NCBI GenBank assembly: GCA_037954235.1
Contig: JBBMOA010000016.1
Coordinates: 24,650,883 to 24,714,882, forward strand
Direction: 5' to 3'
Length of the DNA stretch: 64,000 nucleotides
Origin: Aulostomus chinensis
Lineage: Eukaryota > Chordata > Actinopteri > Syngnathiformes > Aulostomidae
Below, in pieces: positions 1 through 14,256 of the stretch; the first letter of the stretch is position 1, and every line of letters begins with the position of its first letter. The notes under the pieces were generated by a model. It ran no database searches. It saw only the letters and a program-made list of their open reading frames with translations, and was not told where the DNA came from. The position numbers and the translations under genes are program-made.

Positions 1-28
1 AGGTCACGTCCCCGCCGCTGATACTCAC

Positions 29-3000
29 TGCCTGACATGAGATAAAGCCCATTGGGGTCCACAGCTAAGCTGGTCACCGCCTCCAGGTGGGCCACCATGG
101 AGTGAATCAGCTTCCCGCTGTTGTTGTCGAAGAATTTAATGTGTCTGTCCTCCTGCGCGGTGATGGTGATGGGGAGCGTTGGGTGACTCAGGACCTTATT
201 GATCTGACACGGAGGACCTTGATACAAGCACACAGCAGGAGCGAGTTTAGACGGGGCCGTGACGGGGGGGGGGGGGGTGCTGATAAACAACACAGCGTGA
301 CGTCGCCCCGCCTGGACCAGGACAGACTCAGCTACATCAAAACATTAAAGCACCTGTCTGGTACTGTGAAGGCCCCTCTCGCGCCAGGCAACAACTGGTG
401 AGGCCCCCACACGACCTCTGAGGGTGACCTGTGGTGTCTGGCTCCTACTGAGACCAGATCTCTTCTGTGGGATCACTAGTGCGTCTTGGTCAGTCGATTC
501 CTAACCTCTACAAACCACGAGACACTACAAGACTTGATGTGGTTCTGATCCGGAGCCAGAAATCAGAGTCGGTCCCTCGTCCTGACACGTGCCCGTTTTT
601 CCAAACTTCAAGAAGAGACCGTTGAGTTGCTTCCTCATGTGTCAGGTGTAGGACAGTTGTCGTGGTAACGAGACAATCCATGTTACTTCAGTTGCCAGTG
701 ATTTTCACATTGTGGTTTATTGGCTTGTTCTGTTCCTCCATCTGCCACTAGATGTCAATAGAGCACCACAAATCTGATGGCCCCTCCACGGGATCAGAGC
801 TTTGATTAGCGACTGTTCTAAGACTGTTGTGAGATCAGCCTGAACAGCTTTAAATACTCTAGTGACATCATCATCGTCATCATAGCTACCTGACTCCACG
901 TTGGATTCCAGGCTGAGGACCAGCTGGCGCGTCTCCATGTTGAAGAGGCCGATCTCCCCGCTGGTGAAGGAGGCGACCAGGTGAGCTGGTTCGCTGCACA
1001 CCAGGTCCACTGAGGAGGGAACACCCAGCTCTGGTGCACGACAAACACCCAGGAAGAAGAATAAAAGAGGACTTATACATGTGGGCATAAAAAAGGAACA
1101 AGTATCCAAAAAAAAACAACAAAACACTAAAATAAAACACATTTAAAAAATGGATATAAAAAAAACCTATTAAACAAAATTTAAATATGATAATAAATGT
1201 GCACCAGATCAGGCTTTAAAATGGATACTTGATAATATCAATCAGGCAATGAGGGTGATGCTTAGAGGTCCAAGGAGGTGTCTGCTGTCCCATGAAAGCA
1301 AATATTTAGAGGAGAGAAAACACTCACGTTTGTTTTCATTGAACACTGCGAGGGCGGGGGAGGTGCTGTTGGCGTCCCACAGCCTCACGGTCCCGTCAGC
1401 GGAGCAGGACAGGAGGCGCTGGTGTGCGCTGCTGTAAACCAAACCCCAAACAGAGTCGGTGTGTCCTGACAACTCGCCACGCAGCACCGAGGGGTCTGTC
1501 ACATGACACAAGCCCAGCAACAGTCAGTAAACCTGGGCGCGATGTCAGAAAACTCCTCCAAACCAAACATGACGGCGTTACCGTAGGAGTCGTAGGGGTC
1601 AATGTTGGGGTTGGGTGTGTTCCAGCACTGGATGGTCCCATCAACACCGCCGCTGAAACACTGCTCCCCTGTGCTGCTCATGACCACGCTCAGTACCGCC
1701 CCCCTGTGGACAGAAGAAGCACCAAACTCAGAACCACTTGCCTGGCAAGCCTGCAAGAAAACTGTTGTCCCTGTTTGTACCTGTGAGCCCTGAAGGTGTA
1801 GATGGGTTCCACATCGAGAGACGCACTTCTGAGGACGACAGCGACACTCGTCAGCAGAGCCAGTGATTGCCATTCATTGTATAAAAGCAGAAGTGGATAT
1901 TTAATGTAACAATCCTAAAACCAAAGATGACATCATCACAGACAGCAGAGAGCTGATGTGACGTCATGAGCTCTGTGTGACGGAGCTCAAGTCCCGCTGG
2001 CTCCGATCTCACCCTCTCCTTTCTGCTGCTGTCACTGCTCCTTCAGGTACAACAGAACGTTCTCCACCCTTCTTACTTTTTGGCAGGAGTTGTCTTTTGC
2101 AGGTTCCACATCTTGAGCGTGTGATCCTCGGAGGCGGTGACCAAGACGGGCTCCACGGGGTGAAAGGTCAAAGCGCGGATTCCATCAAAATGGCTCCGTA
2201 GTGTGAATTTGGGATTCCACGTCTTTCTCATGGCATCCTTATTGTTGCCGATCTGGGAGAGAAGGTCCAGTCAGAGCTTCACACACACATTCATGCCGTC
2301 AACGGTCTTTCGTTGCAGCGAGAAGGATTCAGACTTTTTGCAGTGGGCTGGTCTGAGGTAGCAGCTCTGATCCGCCGTGCTGCGGACGAATATGCTGGGA
2401 GACGCGCACAGGGACACCAAGTTAAAGATGTCGAGCCAAAACAGCGGTCTGTATTTTTTAGTGGCTGTTTATTTAGGAGGATGAAATTTTTTTCCTGTGA
2501 CTCCGCCCACAGCAACAGAGCTACAGAGCACCGCTGCTCAACGTTTCTGTGCAGTGACCAACATCTCCGAAGGTGAAATCCTTCAGTAAACAGAAACTTA
2601 CCCTTTAACCTGCAGTTCCAAAAGTGAGCAGCGGCACAGGACTTCAAATCCTGCTCTCACTCAACGTTTGACTCAAAAAAGTAATTTGAGGAGTGAAACA
2701 GTCCTTCTACGTCTCTGTGTGTGATGTCACCCACTTTAACTGCACTGAACACCTTTCATTTTAATGAAACTGACTCTAACCGTGATTCTGATCTGCACTA
2801 AAACTCAAGGGCGCTTCCTTTCTCCACGTCCTGCCAGAACATCTCTGGCTCCTTTGCAGAGGTGATAAAAGCGGAGATGGAGACGGTCTCACAGCGTTCC
2901 TTCAGCTCGTTCCTACTCACGTCGTACGCCAGACTGTCGGCCTCGTTGGCTACGGTGAGGCCAGCCAGCTCTCCCAGGCCCAGCTCGCTCTCCATGGCCT

Positions 3001-5474
3001 CGTCTGGGCCCATGATGAAGGATTTCCCCGAAGTGGGCGGGAAGGTCAGCGCCTCGACTGGCAGGAACAGGAACAAAGAGGAAAATTAAAGCCAGCTTCA
3101 GGATGATCTGCTGGCGTCTGATTCTAGATGAGACAGTTACGACATGAACACCGGTCTGCTCGACTCTTGCACACCTTCATCTGTCCGGTTGCCGTCATGC
3201 TCGTTGAAGCGCACTGCGTTGGGCCGGGACTGGGGGGCGGATGGAGGCTGCATGTGGGAGACGTCCTCAGCATCTCTCAGGTTAGCCAGCATGTCCTGCA
3301 GTTTGGACCGGTTCGGTCCTGTATGACACATCAGGTCAACAATGTCATGATGAACAAACGACAGAGCCGTGAAAACTCCACAAAATCAACCGATAAGAAG
3401 CTGAAACGGGACAGAATGGACATGGAGGGAAAGCAGCACTGAAAGGCAAGACTATGAATTAATAAAGGATAAAACAGAAAGAAGAGAAAATGAAGAGAGG
3501 TCAGCAGCAGAGTCCTTATTAGCTGAATCGAAGACGCAGAAAAGGTTGAGGCTCTTTCATCTTCAAGCGTTGGTTGTGTGGACGGTCCATGCTAGCAGGT
3601 CGCATACTGACGCATACCATGAGGTAGAATTTTATGAAAAAAACAACCACCTGTTTAATCCGAAATAACAAGATGATTATCTTGTTAATTCAGGAAAACG
3701 GGGCATAAATTTGAATGAAATCACTACTTCAGAAAAATAGGGATATTTGTTTTGTTCTCAGGTGAAAGCTGTTACAGTTGTGAGATCTCAGATCAGGGTG
3801 AGTTATTTGTTCATCCAGTTATGGATCTCAATATTCACATTATGAGAAGCACAAATCTTCCCCCTCATGAGATACAGTCCACCTGAGAGGATCCCTCCCA
3901 TCCAATCTCCTCCTAATGGCTTCCACACATCCACAGAAGGGAAAAAGCACCGGCACAGTGTGACCAACATAAAAAGAGTGGTGCTCAAAGCAGAGGGGCG
4001 TTCCAGGAAGCAGGTCCAGGTGAGCACGCACGCACGTCTCCACTCACTTCCCTTCACTTCTGTGCACAAGCTTCACTCTGAGGGAACGTATTAAGGACTA
4101 ACTCAGATCAACTGTTTAAGTAAACTCCTCAAGTTTATTCCAGCCCAGGTTCAGGCTAAGGTTTAGGTAGCCACGCTTTCTGGAACCCCCCTCCCCCCCA
4201 AGGAGAAAGAAACGTGTTGCAATCAAAGGAAACAGAAAGTGAGCAGAATTGTGAATTTCATGATTCACTGCCTGTAAAAAGGGAGTTCAGGGCTTGTGAA
4301 TGTCGAGTGAGAGCTCTCGCCAGTCTGAGGACGACTGCGTTTCTCACGCTGGCGGAAACGCTTTTACTTGGTAGCAATTTTACCAGAGCAGCAGAGCGGT
4401 TGTACGGTAGCATGATGGCTGACAGATGACGGTGAAGATGGTGATCATCATGTTTTGACTGCAGGGGCGACTGACACGGGAAACAGATGACTGGAGACGA
4501 GTGCTGGCCCAGATGGGACACAGATGGAGAGACCTTAAGGTGAATCGGATATTTGAGTGTGCAGACGAGACGACATTGAGGCGAATAGAAATGAAAACAT
4601 TCAAGTGGGACAGAAAAACATGCATCAGGCATCACAGTTTGAAGGGAAATGATGGCAACAGGTTTTGCATTTGCAGTACAGAGGACAGGGGAAAGATTCA
4701 GGATGAAGTGACAGACAAGAAGTCAGAACGATGCCAAGTAGAGGGCAATTGATTGGAGACTTTTTGGCTGAACTCAAGAAAAGTCAGGCTCTACAAAGAG
4801 AGGAGAGGGAGGCAGCAACGCCTGACGGGACTTACTCTTCACCCCCTTTTTCCCCTTGCGTTCCTTTCTGTACTGCTCCTTGAGTTTGGTTATCAAGCCC
4901 GGGTCCACGTCCCAGGCCTCAGAAATGGGACCTTGCTCGTCCTTCTCTACACAGGGGAACAAAACCAGACCGAGAGGCTGTTGAGGAGCTGCCCTGTGGC
5001 CCGGCGGGTGAGTGAGGTACACAGCCTCTTCTGTTCCACTCTCCTGGAGCTTCCTCATGTCTCAAGAACTACTTTTCTTCTAATGAGGCCGTGTCACCCT
5101 CAGAGATCACAATCACTGCGTCAGAGCACCTTTCGACTAATGTTTAATCCGTCCGACACAGGCTGACACCGACAGCAGCGGTGGAGCTGGACGTTGTTCA
5201 GGTGGACATTTGGATTCAGAATCATGACAAACTGGGTCTTAAAGGTCCTTGCTGGAAGCCTTTGGGATAATTGACGACGTGAAGGACCGGTGTGAAGGTT
5301 TTAGGACGGATCCTTTCGCAGAAACAGAGTAATCATAATTCCTTTTATCAGCATCACTGACGCAACTTTTGAGGAATTTGTTAATGGCGTTTAAAATAAT
5401 GATCAGGTCCGATCTGCAGACGACTTTCTTTCTTATTTAACGTTTGATACAGTTACAGATTGTTGACTTTGGTG

Positions 5475-5521
<47 letters not shown>

Positions 5522-8500
5522 TAGTGTTCTCATCACTAAACAACAAAAAAATCCTCCTCAGTTCTACTTCTAATGTTCGGGCCCACGGCCAAAGACCAAG
5601 AATGGCCTCAGAATTCCGCTGGTGCTCGTGGCACTAAAGTCACAGACTCGAGAGACATCAGGTTGACTTGTTGACACGTGGGAGTGTGAGAGACATTGTG
5701 GGAACACACAGCTGGAGAGATCACGAACAATGAGTTAAACAGAGAAACTGCAAACATCATGATTCATGACCACGTGATGTATGAATGACAAGTTCACCGT
5801 GACCACAAGTCACGTTTCGAGGAAGAGGCAAATTGAAACAAGTAACAATCTCCTCAACTAGGACTCACCCCAGTCGGTGCCGTCCCCGGTGCCTCTGGAC
5901 TCCGGTGAGATGTCCATCTCATCAGGACTGGACAGGAAGTCAAAGCCCTTCAGGGCCTCCTCTGTGTCTGGGTCCTCACTGGTGTCCATACTGGCCGGTG
6001 ATGTTGTCGATGCCGGCTTCTTCCTCAGAATCTGGAGAGGAAATTCGAGACCATTAACACTGATTGCCCTCAGACACAAACACGTTACGTTCTGGTCACG
6101 CCGCAGCAGCCGGAGGTAATCACGACCATTCCATAAACTAGAAGCACCGCAGCGAGTTTCAGGCCCAGAGCAGCTCGGTTCAGCGCTTCGTAGAAAACAC
6201 ACGATGGGTACCTGGAAGGTGGGTCGATCTGCACAGAGCCGATCGGGCCGGACAGGAAGTAACCACGCACTCTACGTACACGATAGAAACACATAAACCG
6301 GCTGGCAGCTGTGTGGAGGATGGGCCTGATCAGCATCGCAGCCGTGCCTGGCGGACATTAGTGGTTGGGAAAAATATAATCACATCCTTGTGAATAGAGA
6401 GAGTGATTCCATACCGTCCTGGACTCCACGTTAGTCCGGTCTTTCCCCTCGCTATCCTCTTCCTCGTCTTCATCACTGAACTCAGCTGCAGCATTCTCGA
6501 TGAACTTGAAGGCCTCCAGCACGGCGCTGGTGTCGGAGAGCTCAGCTTTCCTGTTGAAGTGCACTGATTCATTAACAAACGTTTGACTGGAACAATTCAT
6601 TTATAAACCAGGCAATCAGAGTCCAGCTGCTAGAAAACACATTTACATCCATCTGCTCCCTTCGTTCCAATCTCACGGCAACGCAGAAGTCAAACAAGTC
6701 TCTTCTTGAGACCACGTCGGCGTGACTGCAGCAGCTGACGTGCCTCAACAAAAACGGCAGCAGCAGGAGTTCCAACTGAAAACGGAGGTTCAGTGCCATC
6801 TTGTTGCTGTGCAGACTGAGATTATCAGATGGACTCCTCCGTCTCTCCGCTGATGAGACCCGTCCCAAACTGACAAGCAGGTTTGATAGACAGTTTAATC
6901 AGTAAAAGTCCATGGCTCGATGCAAATTTTTACGATTGTCTTTTATACAAAACCTCAGTATTTATAAGAACAAAATCCCTGTCAAGGAAAAGTAAATGAA
7001 GACGACAAAGATTTGTCCGAGTCGATCTTAGCTGATAAACACATATTTGGATTGGCAAAGTAAAATTCCACAATTTTTTCAAAACTTTCTAGCTTTATCC
7101 ATTTTACTTACACATTTATTTGACTGGGTCAGTAAAGAAGAAGAATTGTAGGCAACTCTTGTTCTAAAGTTTAAGTTTGAAACTTGCACAGCAAGAAGGA
7201 AGAAAAACCTCAAACACGGAGCCGGTTAGACGGAGGACGATGAACTGAAGATGAAGCCACTTGTTGACGTCCGATAACACAGCCTTGAGTTTCTGCTGAT
7301 CCTAATGTGATCCTCTTTTCCCCCCACAATTAACCAGTCAATACATTAGAATTTTTGCAATTTACTTTGGCAGATCTGTAACAGTAATTTAGCAAAAAAA
7401 AAAAGAAAAAAAGAAACGGCTCCTCTTCACCAAATTATAATCCAAGCCAGAGGGGCTTGGATGAATGACGGCGCCCGACAACCTCCGCACCTCCGTAGAA
7501 ATACGGGTGATGCTGTGTCTGAGCTCTGGCCTGGTATTGCACTGCTTCACAGGGGGTATAACTCTGAACGGGTGCATCCTTAAATCTAAGAGTGTGACAC
7601 GCTCACCCTCGGGTGCCCTTTGTTGACGCGTCCGTCCCATTGACCAAAGGCTCAGTACAGGTTCGTTCACCTGTCCTGCCGCTTCCATCCCCGGCGAGTC
7701 CCAGCAGGGCTCGGACACGCTGGGACTTCACATCTAGGATGGTGTCTGTGTAGCCCACCTCCTGCAGGTACCTGCGGGAAGGTAAATGTCAGGTAAAGTG
7801 GTAGTATTTGGAACTGAATACTCTCATTCCTTCTGAACACACAATGTGAAAAGGTTGGAAAAAAACGTCTGTCTTTTTTTTACAACAGAGCAAACCAAGT
7901 GCAAATAAAACTGGAAAATTTGATCTGAGCTGCGGAGGAGTCAAACTCGTCTCTGTCAAATGTGTCATGTCCCCTGGCGCTGGTCTAGTTAACATTATCT
8001 GAGGGGAGATGAGCTGCTCATCAAATATTACACCTTCCCTGGGGGGATGAAGACGCGGCTCGAGCAAACTGAGCGGATGACTGACAGAGAGAGGGTTGTC
8101 TTAGCACGTTATTGATCTGTCCCCTGACGCAGGCTGGAGAGTGGATTGGCCGCCTCATCAGCCAGCAAGTTGGGGCAGATGATGTGTGAGGCTGCCTGAT
8201 GGCGTCTGGGATAAAGTATCGAGCCCAATTTATTTACACAGGCTGAATAGAGAGAGGGATCACGAGAAAGCTGCACTTTTCCCGAGCCAGCAGAGGCACG
8301 TAATGACGGCTGCCGCCCATGTGAGGGCGCTCCTATCATGATTTTTTTTAGTCGTCCACCAACTTCAAGCACCATCATGCTTTAAATGGGACTCCAGCCA
8401 CACAGACAAACGCAGCTCTTGAACATCAGAGCATTTTGATACAGTTCACTTGTGATTCTGATTTCTAGGTTGAGGTCTGTCACACAAGGATGGAGGCGTG

Positions 8501-9031
8501 TGCACGTACTGTCTGAGGAGCTGGCGGCCTTGTTTCCAGGACAGCTGATTGTTGAGCGATCCGGAAGTCTCGTTCTCATTCGTCTCGTCTGCAGGAGAAG
8601 AGGAGGACACGAATCAGGGCTACGCAAACAGCACGGCCTCTTACATTATTTCCACTCTGTAAATACAACCAGAACATTCCTGCTTCACAGCATCCTGGCA
8701 CTCCGACACCGTCAGCGCCTCGACAGTGGATTAGAGTTAAACGCATTTGAAAAACAGATGCAGGTTTCTCCTGTTTCTCTTTAAATTGGACCTGAAATGT
8801 TTCTGTCTCCAGTATCATCCGTATTCAAGCTCCAACTCACACCATTTACTGTCGGTCATCATTTGTCAGCTTGTGCACTGCTGAAACCATGACGACGCTC
8901 ACCAGCAGTAGAAACAGAGAAAACATTCACATCCGATGAATGGTAATTGTTCTTGATGCTAAAATAAATATATCTACACCTTCAAAATGGCTGGTCTCTT
9001 CTCTGACTGTGCTCCACAACATAAAAGAGCG

Positions 9032-9071
<40 letters not shown>

Positions 9072-12000
9072 CTGCAGCATCCAGAACAACACACACTCTT
9101 CATGACTGTCAACAACAAAACAATGATGGGATTCAAAGCTCATTTTGATATTCAACAACATCAGCGCTCCGCTCGGCAGTCAGCTGGGACTTCAGCGTGG
9201 AGTCGAGAGACGTGTTAATGCGATTTGGATGGGGTGGGAGAGAGTGCACGCTGGTGTGTGGAGGGGTTGGGGCAGGGAGAGGAGGGGTGCCTCAGGAAGT
9301 GGGTCATGCCTAATTCAGGAAGGTGAGCAGCGGGCAGGTGCGCCACCATGTGAGCATCACCTCCTACTCCTCATCTCCCGGCTTCATTCCATCCAGTTAA
9401 CACCTCTCCCCTTCACGTCCCCCTCGCCACCCTCCTTCATCAACACTTCAAGGGCTCGGGTGCTTTGAACAGGCCTCATGAATAGAGATGAAGAGGAGGA
9501 GAGGAAATATCGCAATCTGATTTAAGGACGGCAGAGGACTTGAACATGAGAGGCCAATTAAATGACAATCACGAAACAGGTAGCATAGTACTACCACTAC
9601 TACAGAGTACTGCAACAGTGTGGTGGGAGTGGTGACGGTAATATTTTGGATTCAAAACACTTTGAGGGTTCTTGTCTTGGCGGCGTGGCTCAGCAGCAGA
9701 GTGGCTGTCTAGAGACTGAAGGGTCGCTGGTTTGATCCTCACTTGCCCCTGTGACCATGTTGGAGTGTCCTTGAGCAAGATACTGAATCCCTAATTGCTC
9801 CTGATGAGCAGGTTAGTGCCTCGCACGGCGTCACCTCCATCAGTGAGTGTGTGTGACTGAGGCAACATTGTAAAGCACTTTGAGGGCCTCTTGAGTTCAT
9901 CAGTCACATATCAGGTAGGAGAACCACGGTGTCGATCAGAGTCCCGAACCAGATCTCTTCCATGGGTTGTGCTGGACCACGAAACTGCCGTGATATAACA
10001 CACGACAAACCCAAACATCCATCCATCCATTTTCTTCTGCTTATCCTGTTGAGGGTGGCGGGGGGTGGAGCCTATCCCAGGAGCCTTCAGGTGAGAGGCG
10101 GGTTTCACCCTGGACGGGTCACCAGTCCATGGCAGGGCCAACAACCATTGGCTCTCCCAGCCACGCCTACGGTCAGTTTAGAGTCTGGATTAACCTGGTC
10201 CCCTCTTGATGTCTTTGGACTGTGGAGGAAGCCGGAGTACCAGAGAGAACCCACACAGGAACAGGGAGAACATGGAGACTCACCCAGAAAGACCCCGTGC
10301 TCCAGCCAGGGCTCAAACCCGGAACCTTCTTGCTGGGGGCCACAGTGAGGACCACCGCTCCACCGTGCTGCCCCCATCACAAACAGTTCCCAGAAACTGC
10401 TCTGGAACATAATTGAACTGAATGCATGCGTTTACATTTCTTTTGCCGTCTTTAAGAAAATGACGTGCTGTGTGGTTCACTGCAGCCTCATGATGTCACC
10501 TTAAAAATAATGATGGGAACGCTGAAGGAAACCGAGCTCCACTACCAAAGTACCGCGGGAGGCTGTTTCTGCTCCTGTAGATTTTTTAAACATGATTTTT
10601 TCAGAGTGTTTTGACTAACACAAACAAATTGCATCCACAAGAGGCGCAGCAGTAGAGTCGGTACATCTACTCGTACGATGAAATGCCCTTGAAGGTATAA
10701 AGAGAAAATACATAGTTGGGAATCATTATGGAGACGATCCAACTGCTTTCACACCGACAGTTACATTTGCCCAATATTTATACACTGCGTCCAACAATGG
10801 CCCTCATTCACCGTTAAGTAAAAGCCACTGAAGGAAACTATGGAGGCAAACAAGATGGGGCATGAATGAAGCCTTCACGTGTCGGCAGGCCTGTCACCGG
10901 AGGTATGTGAACTCAACAATCGCAGTGATTTAGAATGAGGAGGTGGAGGCGGCTGCACACTTACCAGAGTCGTAGCTGGGAGGTTTCATGTCACCTTGAT
11001 TTAACTCTGTCCCATATTTTAACTTGTGGTATTTAGACCTAGAAAAAAAAAAGAGGGGAAAAAAAGAGAAATGGGTGGAGGCGTACGAGTAAGTAAACAA
11101 GGCTGATCAAACACGCTGGGAATAAGCTCTAAGTATTATGCATGGCATCTGCATAAGCTTTGAAACTCATTCTCAGTGTCGCACTCTACTTCTCACATTA
11201 GCTTGTTAGACAGACCCTGTTGTGTTAGGGTTGGATAGCATGGGTGATTAATATCGCAGCATAGAAAATTTCATCAAGATGACACGTACTATAATATAGT
11301 TAATGCAATGCACCTTATTATTTTCTATATCACATCATGTGCAGTGCAGATGATTCTTTTTCTAGCGACTGTACTGGTTACAAAATGGTGGAAAATAATG
11401 TCCGAATTTCCCTGGACCCAAGTTGACAGTTGCTTGTTTTGCTTGATATTCAGATAAGACCAGAAAAAAAAAAAAAAAAAATTTACAATGGAGAAGCTGG
11501 AACCAATAAATGTTACAAAAATGACTTCGTCAGGGTTCCTGCTCGCATTCAGAGACAAAAATTAAGATAATCTATCCACAACTTGTCGAATAGCTGTGAT
11601 TTCATGATTCATCAGAGAGAACTGCTGCAGATTAATGATCCAACCATGGACTGAGTGCGTCAGCTCTGATGAAAATGCAAAAGCGCGACTCTTCAATTGA
11701 TGTTCAGGCAATTATCTTCCATGTGTATCAACCGCCTGAAGAACACACTGCCACTTCAGTAAAAAGCTGTGTATCTCTCATTGGAATCGGGAATTTTGTT
11801 GCTTTTACAAACTGATACACACTGAAAAAAAGACGTGCTGCACACCAGGATTTTGTCTTTTCATCCTTTATGACACCAAGATGCAGTTTCCTCTGGTGAC
11901 GCTTACGTGTCAACACCGGGACCAGCACCAAGAGAGCTCTCCCCCTCCTCTCTACAGTGCACCCCACCCCCCCACCCCCGTCCAGAGGAAGCACCTCCCA

Positions 12001-13605
12001 GGAAAGTCTGCTTCATTTTAAATTAGGTACATCCTACATTCAGCAAGATCTCATCATGCTCTCAGATACCTTCGGAGACATGACCTGTTGCTTAGCAACC
12101 AGGGAAAGTGGTAGTAATTCTGGGTTAAGTGCTGCTGCTGAGGCAGAGTCTAAGGTTATCTCACGGGAGAAAAGTAGATAAATATACACTTCAGGCCACT
12201 AGAGGATGATTCCACACTTTCAGAAGCCCACAGACGATGCTCCTCACATGGCCAAAGAAGGCAAAACCAAAGCGACCCCTCGGCTGACGGGAGGAATGAC
12301 AGCACTAACTAATTTTGACACGTCGGGTTGTGGCTCTCCGACACCAAGACAGTCTCCCAGCTCTAATTAAGATACCTGCGACCAGTCTAAACCAGGTTTA
12401 TGACCACTGATAGCCTTCTAAAATGGACATTTCAGAGGATCACTTTCCCGACGGCCTTTGAGATCTCTTCCTAATGAACGCAATTCATCTGGGGGTTTGT
12501 TTGAAAGCCGCTCAAATTAACCCTTTACTTAAACTGCCAAAATGGCTGGTTGATGGAGAGTTGCTGCTCTTTGACCACGTGTGTGTGGGTGAATTAGCCC
12601 AACCAACTTCGTGGTAACGACATCTCTTCAGTCTCTGATGGACTCGGGAGGATTAGCCAAGACATCGGCTCATTGGGATCCATTAAATGAATTCATTAAT
12701 ATCAGCACTTAACCTGAAGGCCAAAACCACAGAATTAAGGCCCTATTCGTAACTAACTGGGACGATTAGGGGGATAACACAAAAGGCTGTGACTGAATTT
12801 TGTTGGAATTTGGCAGAATAACAGAAGTTGCATTGAGGAATAACTGATTCGTGACCGGATCTGGAGCTGATGATGTCATATCCCCTAGGTGGAGGTACAC
12901 GCTTTACGAGTGCCCTCTAGTACTCACTTGATTCTCAGATGTGCTACCCTGATACTTGTAATGTCTAAAAATAAATGGAGGACCTCTTATTTGTTCGAGG
13001 GTTTCTGTTCCGGGTCTGTTTGATGGCTTAATGTCACACTGTTTGAGACCCGTGACATCACCCGTATATTTCTGTTCCAGGGCGCTGGCATGCATCATTG
13101 AGGAAGTGGAATGTGGAGTGTAGCAGCGCCGCTACCATGGGGACCTTTATTGTGACCGTGACGGGTTGCTGGACTGAAGAATGACAACAATGTCATTCTT
13201 CTGGTTTACTGGAGAACTAAAGCTGTGACGGTGACCTCGTCTTGGCTGAATTCGCTGTCTTGTCCTTCTATTCTATCAGCATCAGACAGAAAACAAGACC
13301 TTCCTGCCAACACATGCTCAGTCGAGACACTTCACACCAGCTGGACTCCGGGGAATCTCACTCCATTACCACTACTGCTGACATCAGTCGCACTCGTACA
13401 TGAGGAATATGAACAAGCAGATACAGAATTCTATTTCAAAATGCTGTACACCTTGTAGAAGCGATGTGATGCAGACTGAAGTGGAAGAGCTCTTTGTTGA
13501 CCAGAGAGAACTTCACGACTCTGTATGCTATATTTCTTGATGGAATGTATTTTTAGGAGGGAACATGGAAAACATGGGAACACTGGAGTTGTTACAGGCC
13601 AGCTG

Positions 13606-13660
<55 letters not shown>

Positions 13661-14221
13661 CAGTAGCAGCAGTGGGTGCTGGAACACTCACCTCTCTTGC
13701 TTCAGCGCGTACTCCAGCATTTTGATCCTCCTCACAAGGTCTTTCTTCAAATTCTCTTGGCCTTTCCTTTCCCCCTGCAGGAACGCAATTTGGGCCTGTA
13801 GAACATAAAAATAGGATTGTCAGGTCAGATTTTTGATGAGGAAGAGAAACACAGATGTATAAATAGAGACACCCCCCCCCCCAAAAAAATTTCTAGGCAC
13901 CTTCAGGTCTGTTACAAGCCTTGCTTGCAACAAAGGCTTGACTTAAAAGACATCCTCCACGAGTCACCATCTAAGAACGACTACTTTTGTCAAGCCTGAA
14001 ATAGGATGATGTCAAATCAATGTGTGTGGCATGATGGGAAGTAAAAAGCCAATCTGTACTATTCTATTTTAATCTAACCTACTCAACCTCCCACACATCA
14101 ACTGTCCCCCCTCCCTCTTCTGAAATCTTTTCCCTCGCTCCCTCTGCACAACGCTGTCTCTTTTTAACAGGCAGCAGCTGTTGACGCACTCAGACTGAGT
14201 CAGCACTACATTGATGGGTAC

Positions 14222-14256
<35 letters not shown>

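Noticed and set aside
717..1142. 141-codon open frame on the minus strand
   Set aside because: Only 1030-890 is a strn exon. The extension on both sides runs through introns with a T-rich tract and past a good donor.
9929..10412. Open frames over the dispersed repeat
   Set aside because: Both strands are open because of the repeat's base composition. No known transposon protein motif is present.
13431..13725. Open frames rich in Cys-Val or His-Thr at GT runs
   Set aside because: They are translations of the (GT)n repeat. The same applies to those at 8927-9218, 52748-52930, 53227-53566 and 63434-63685.
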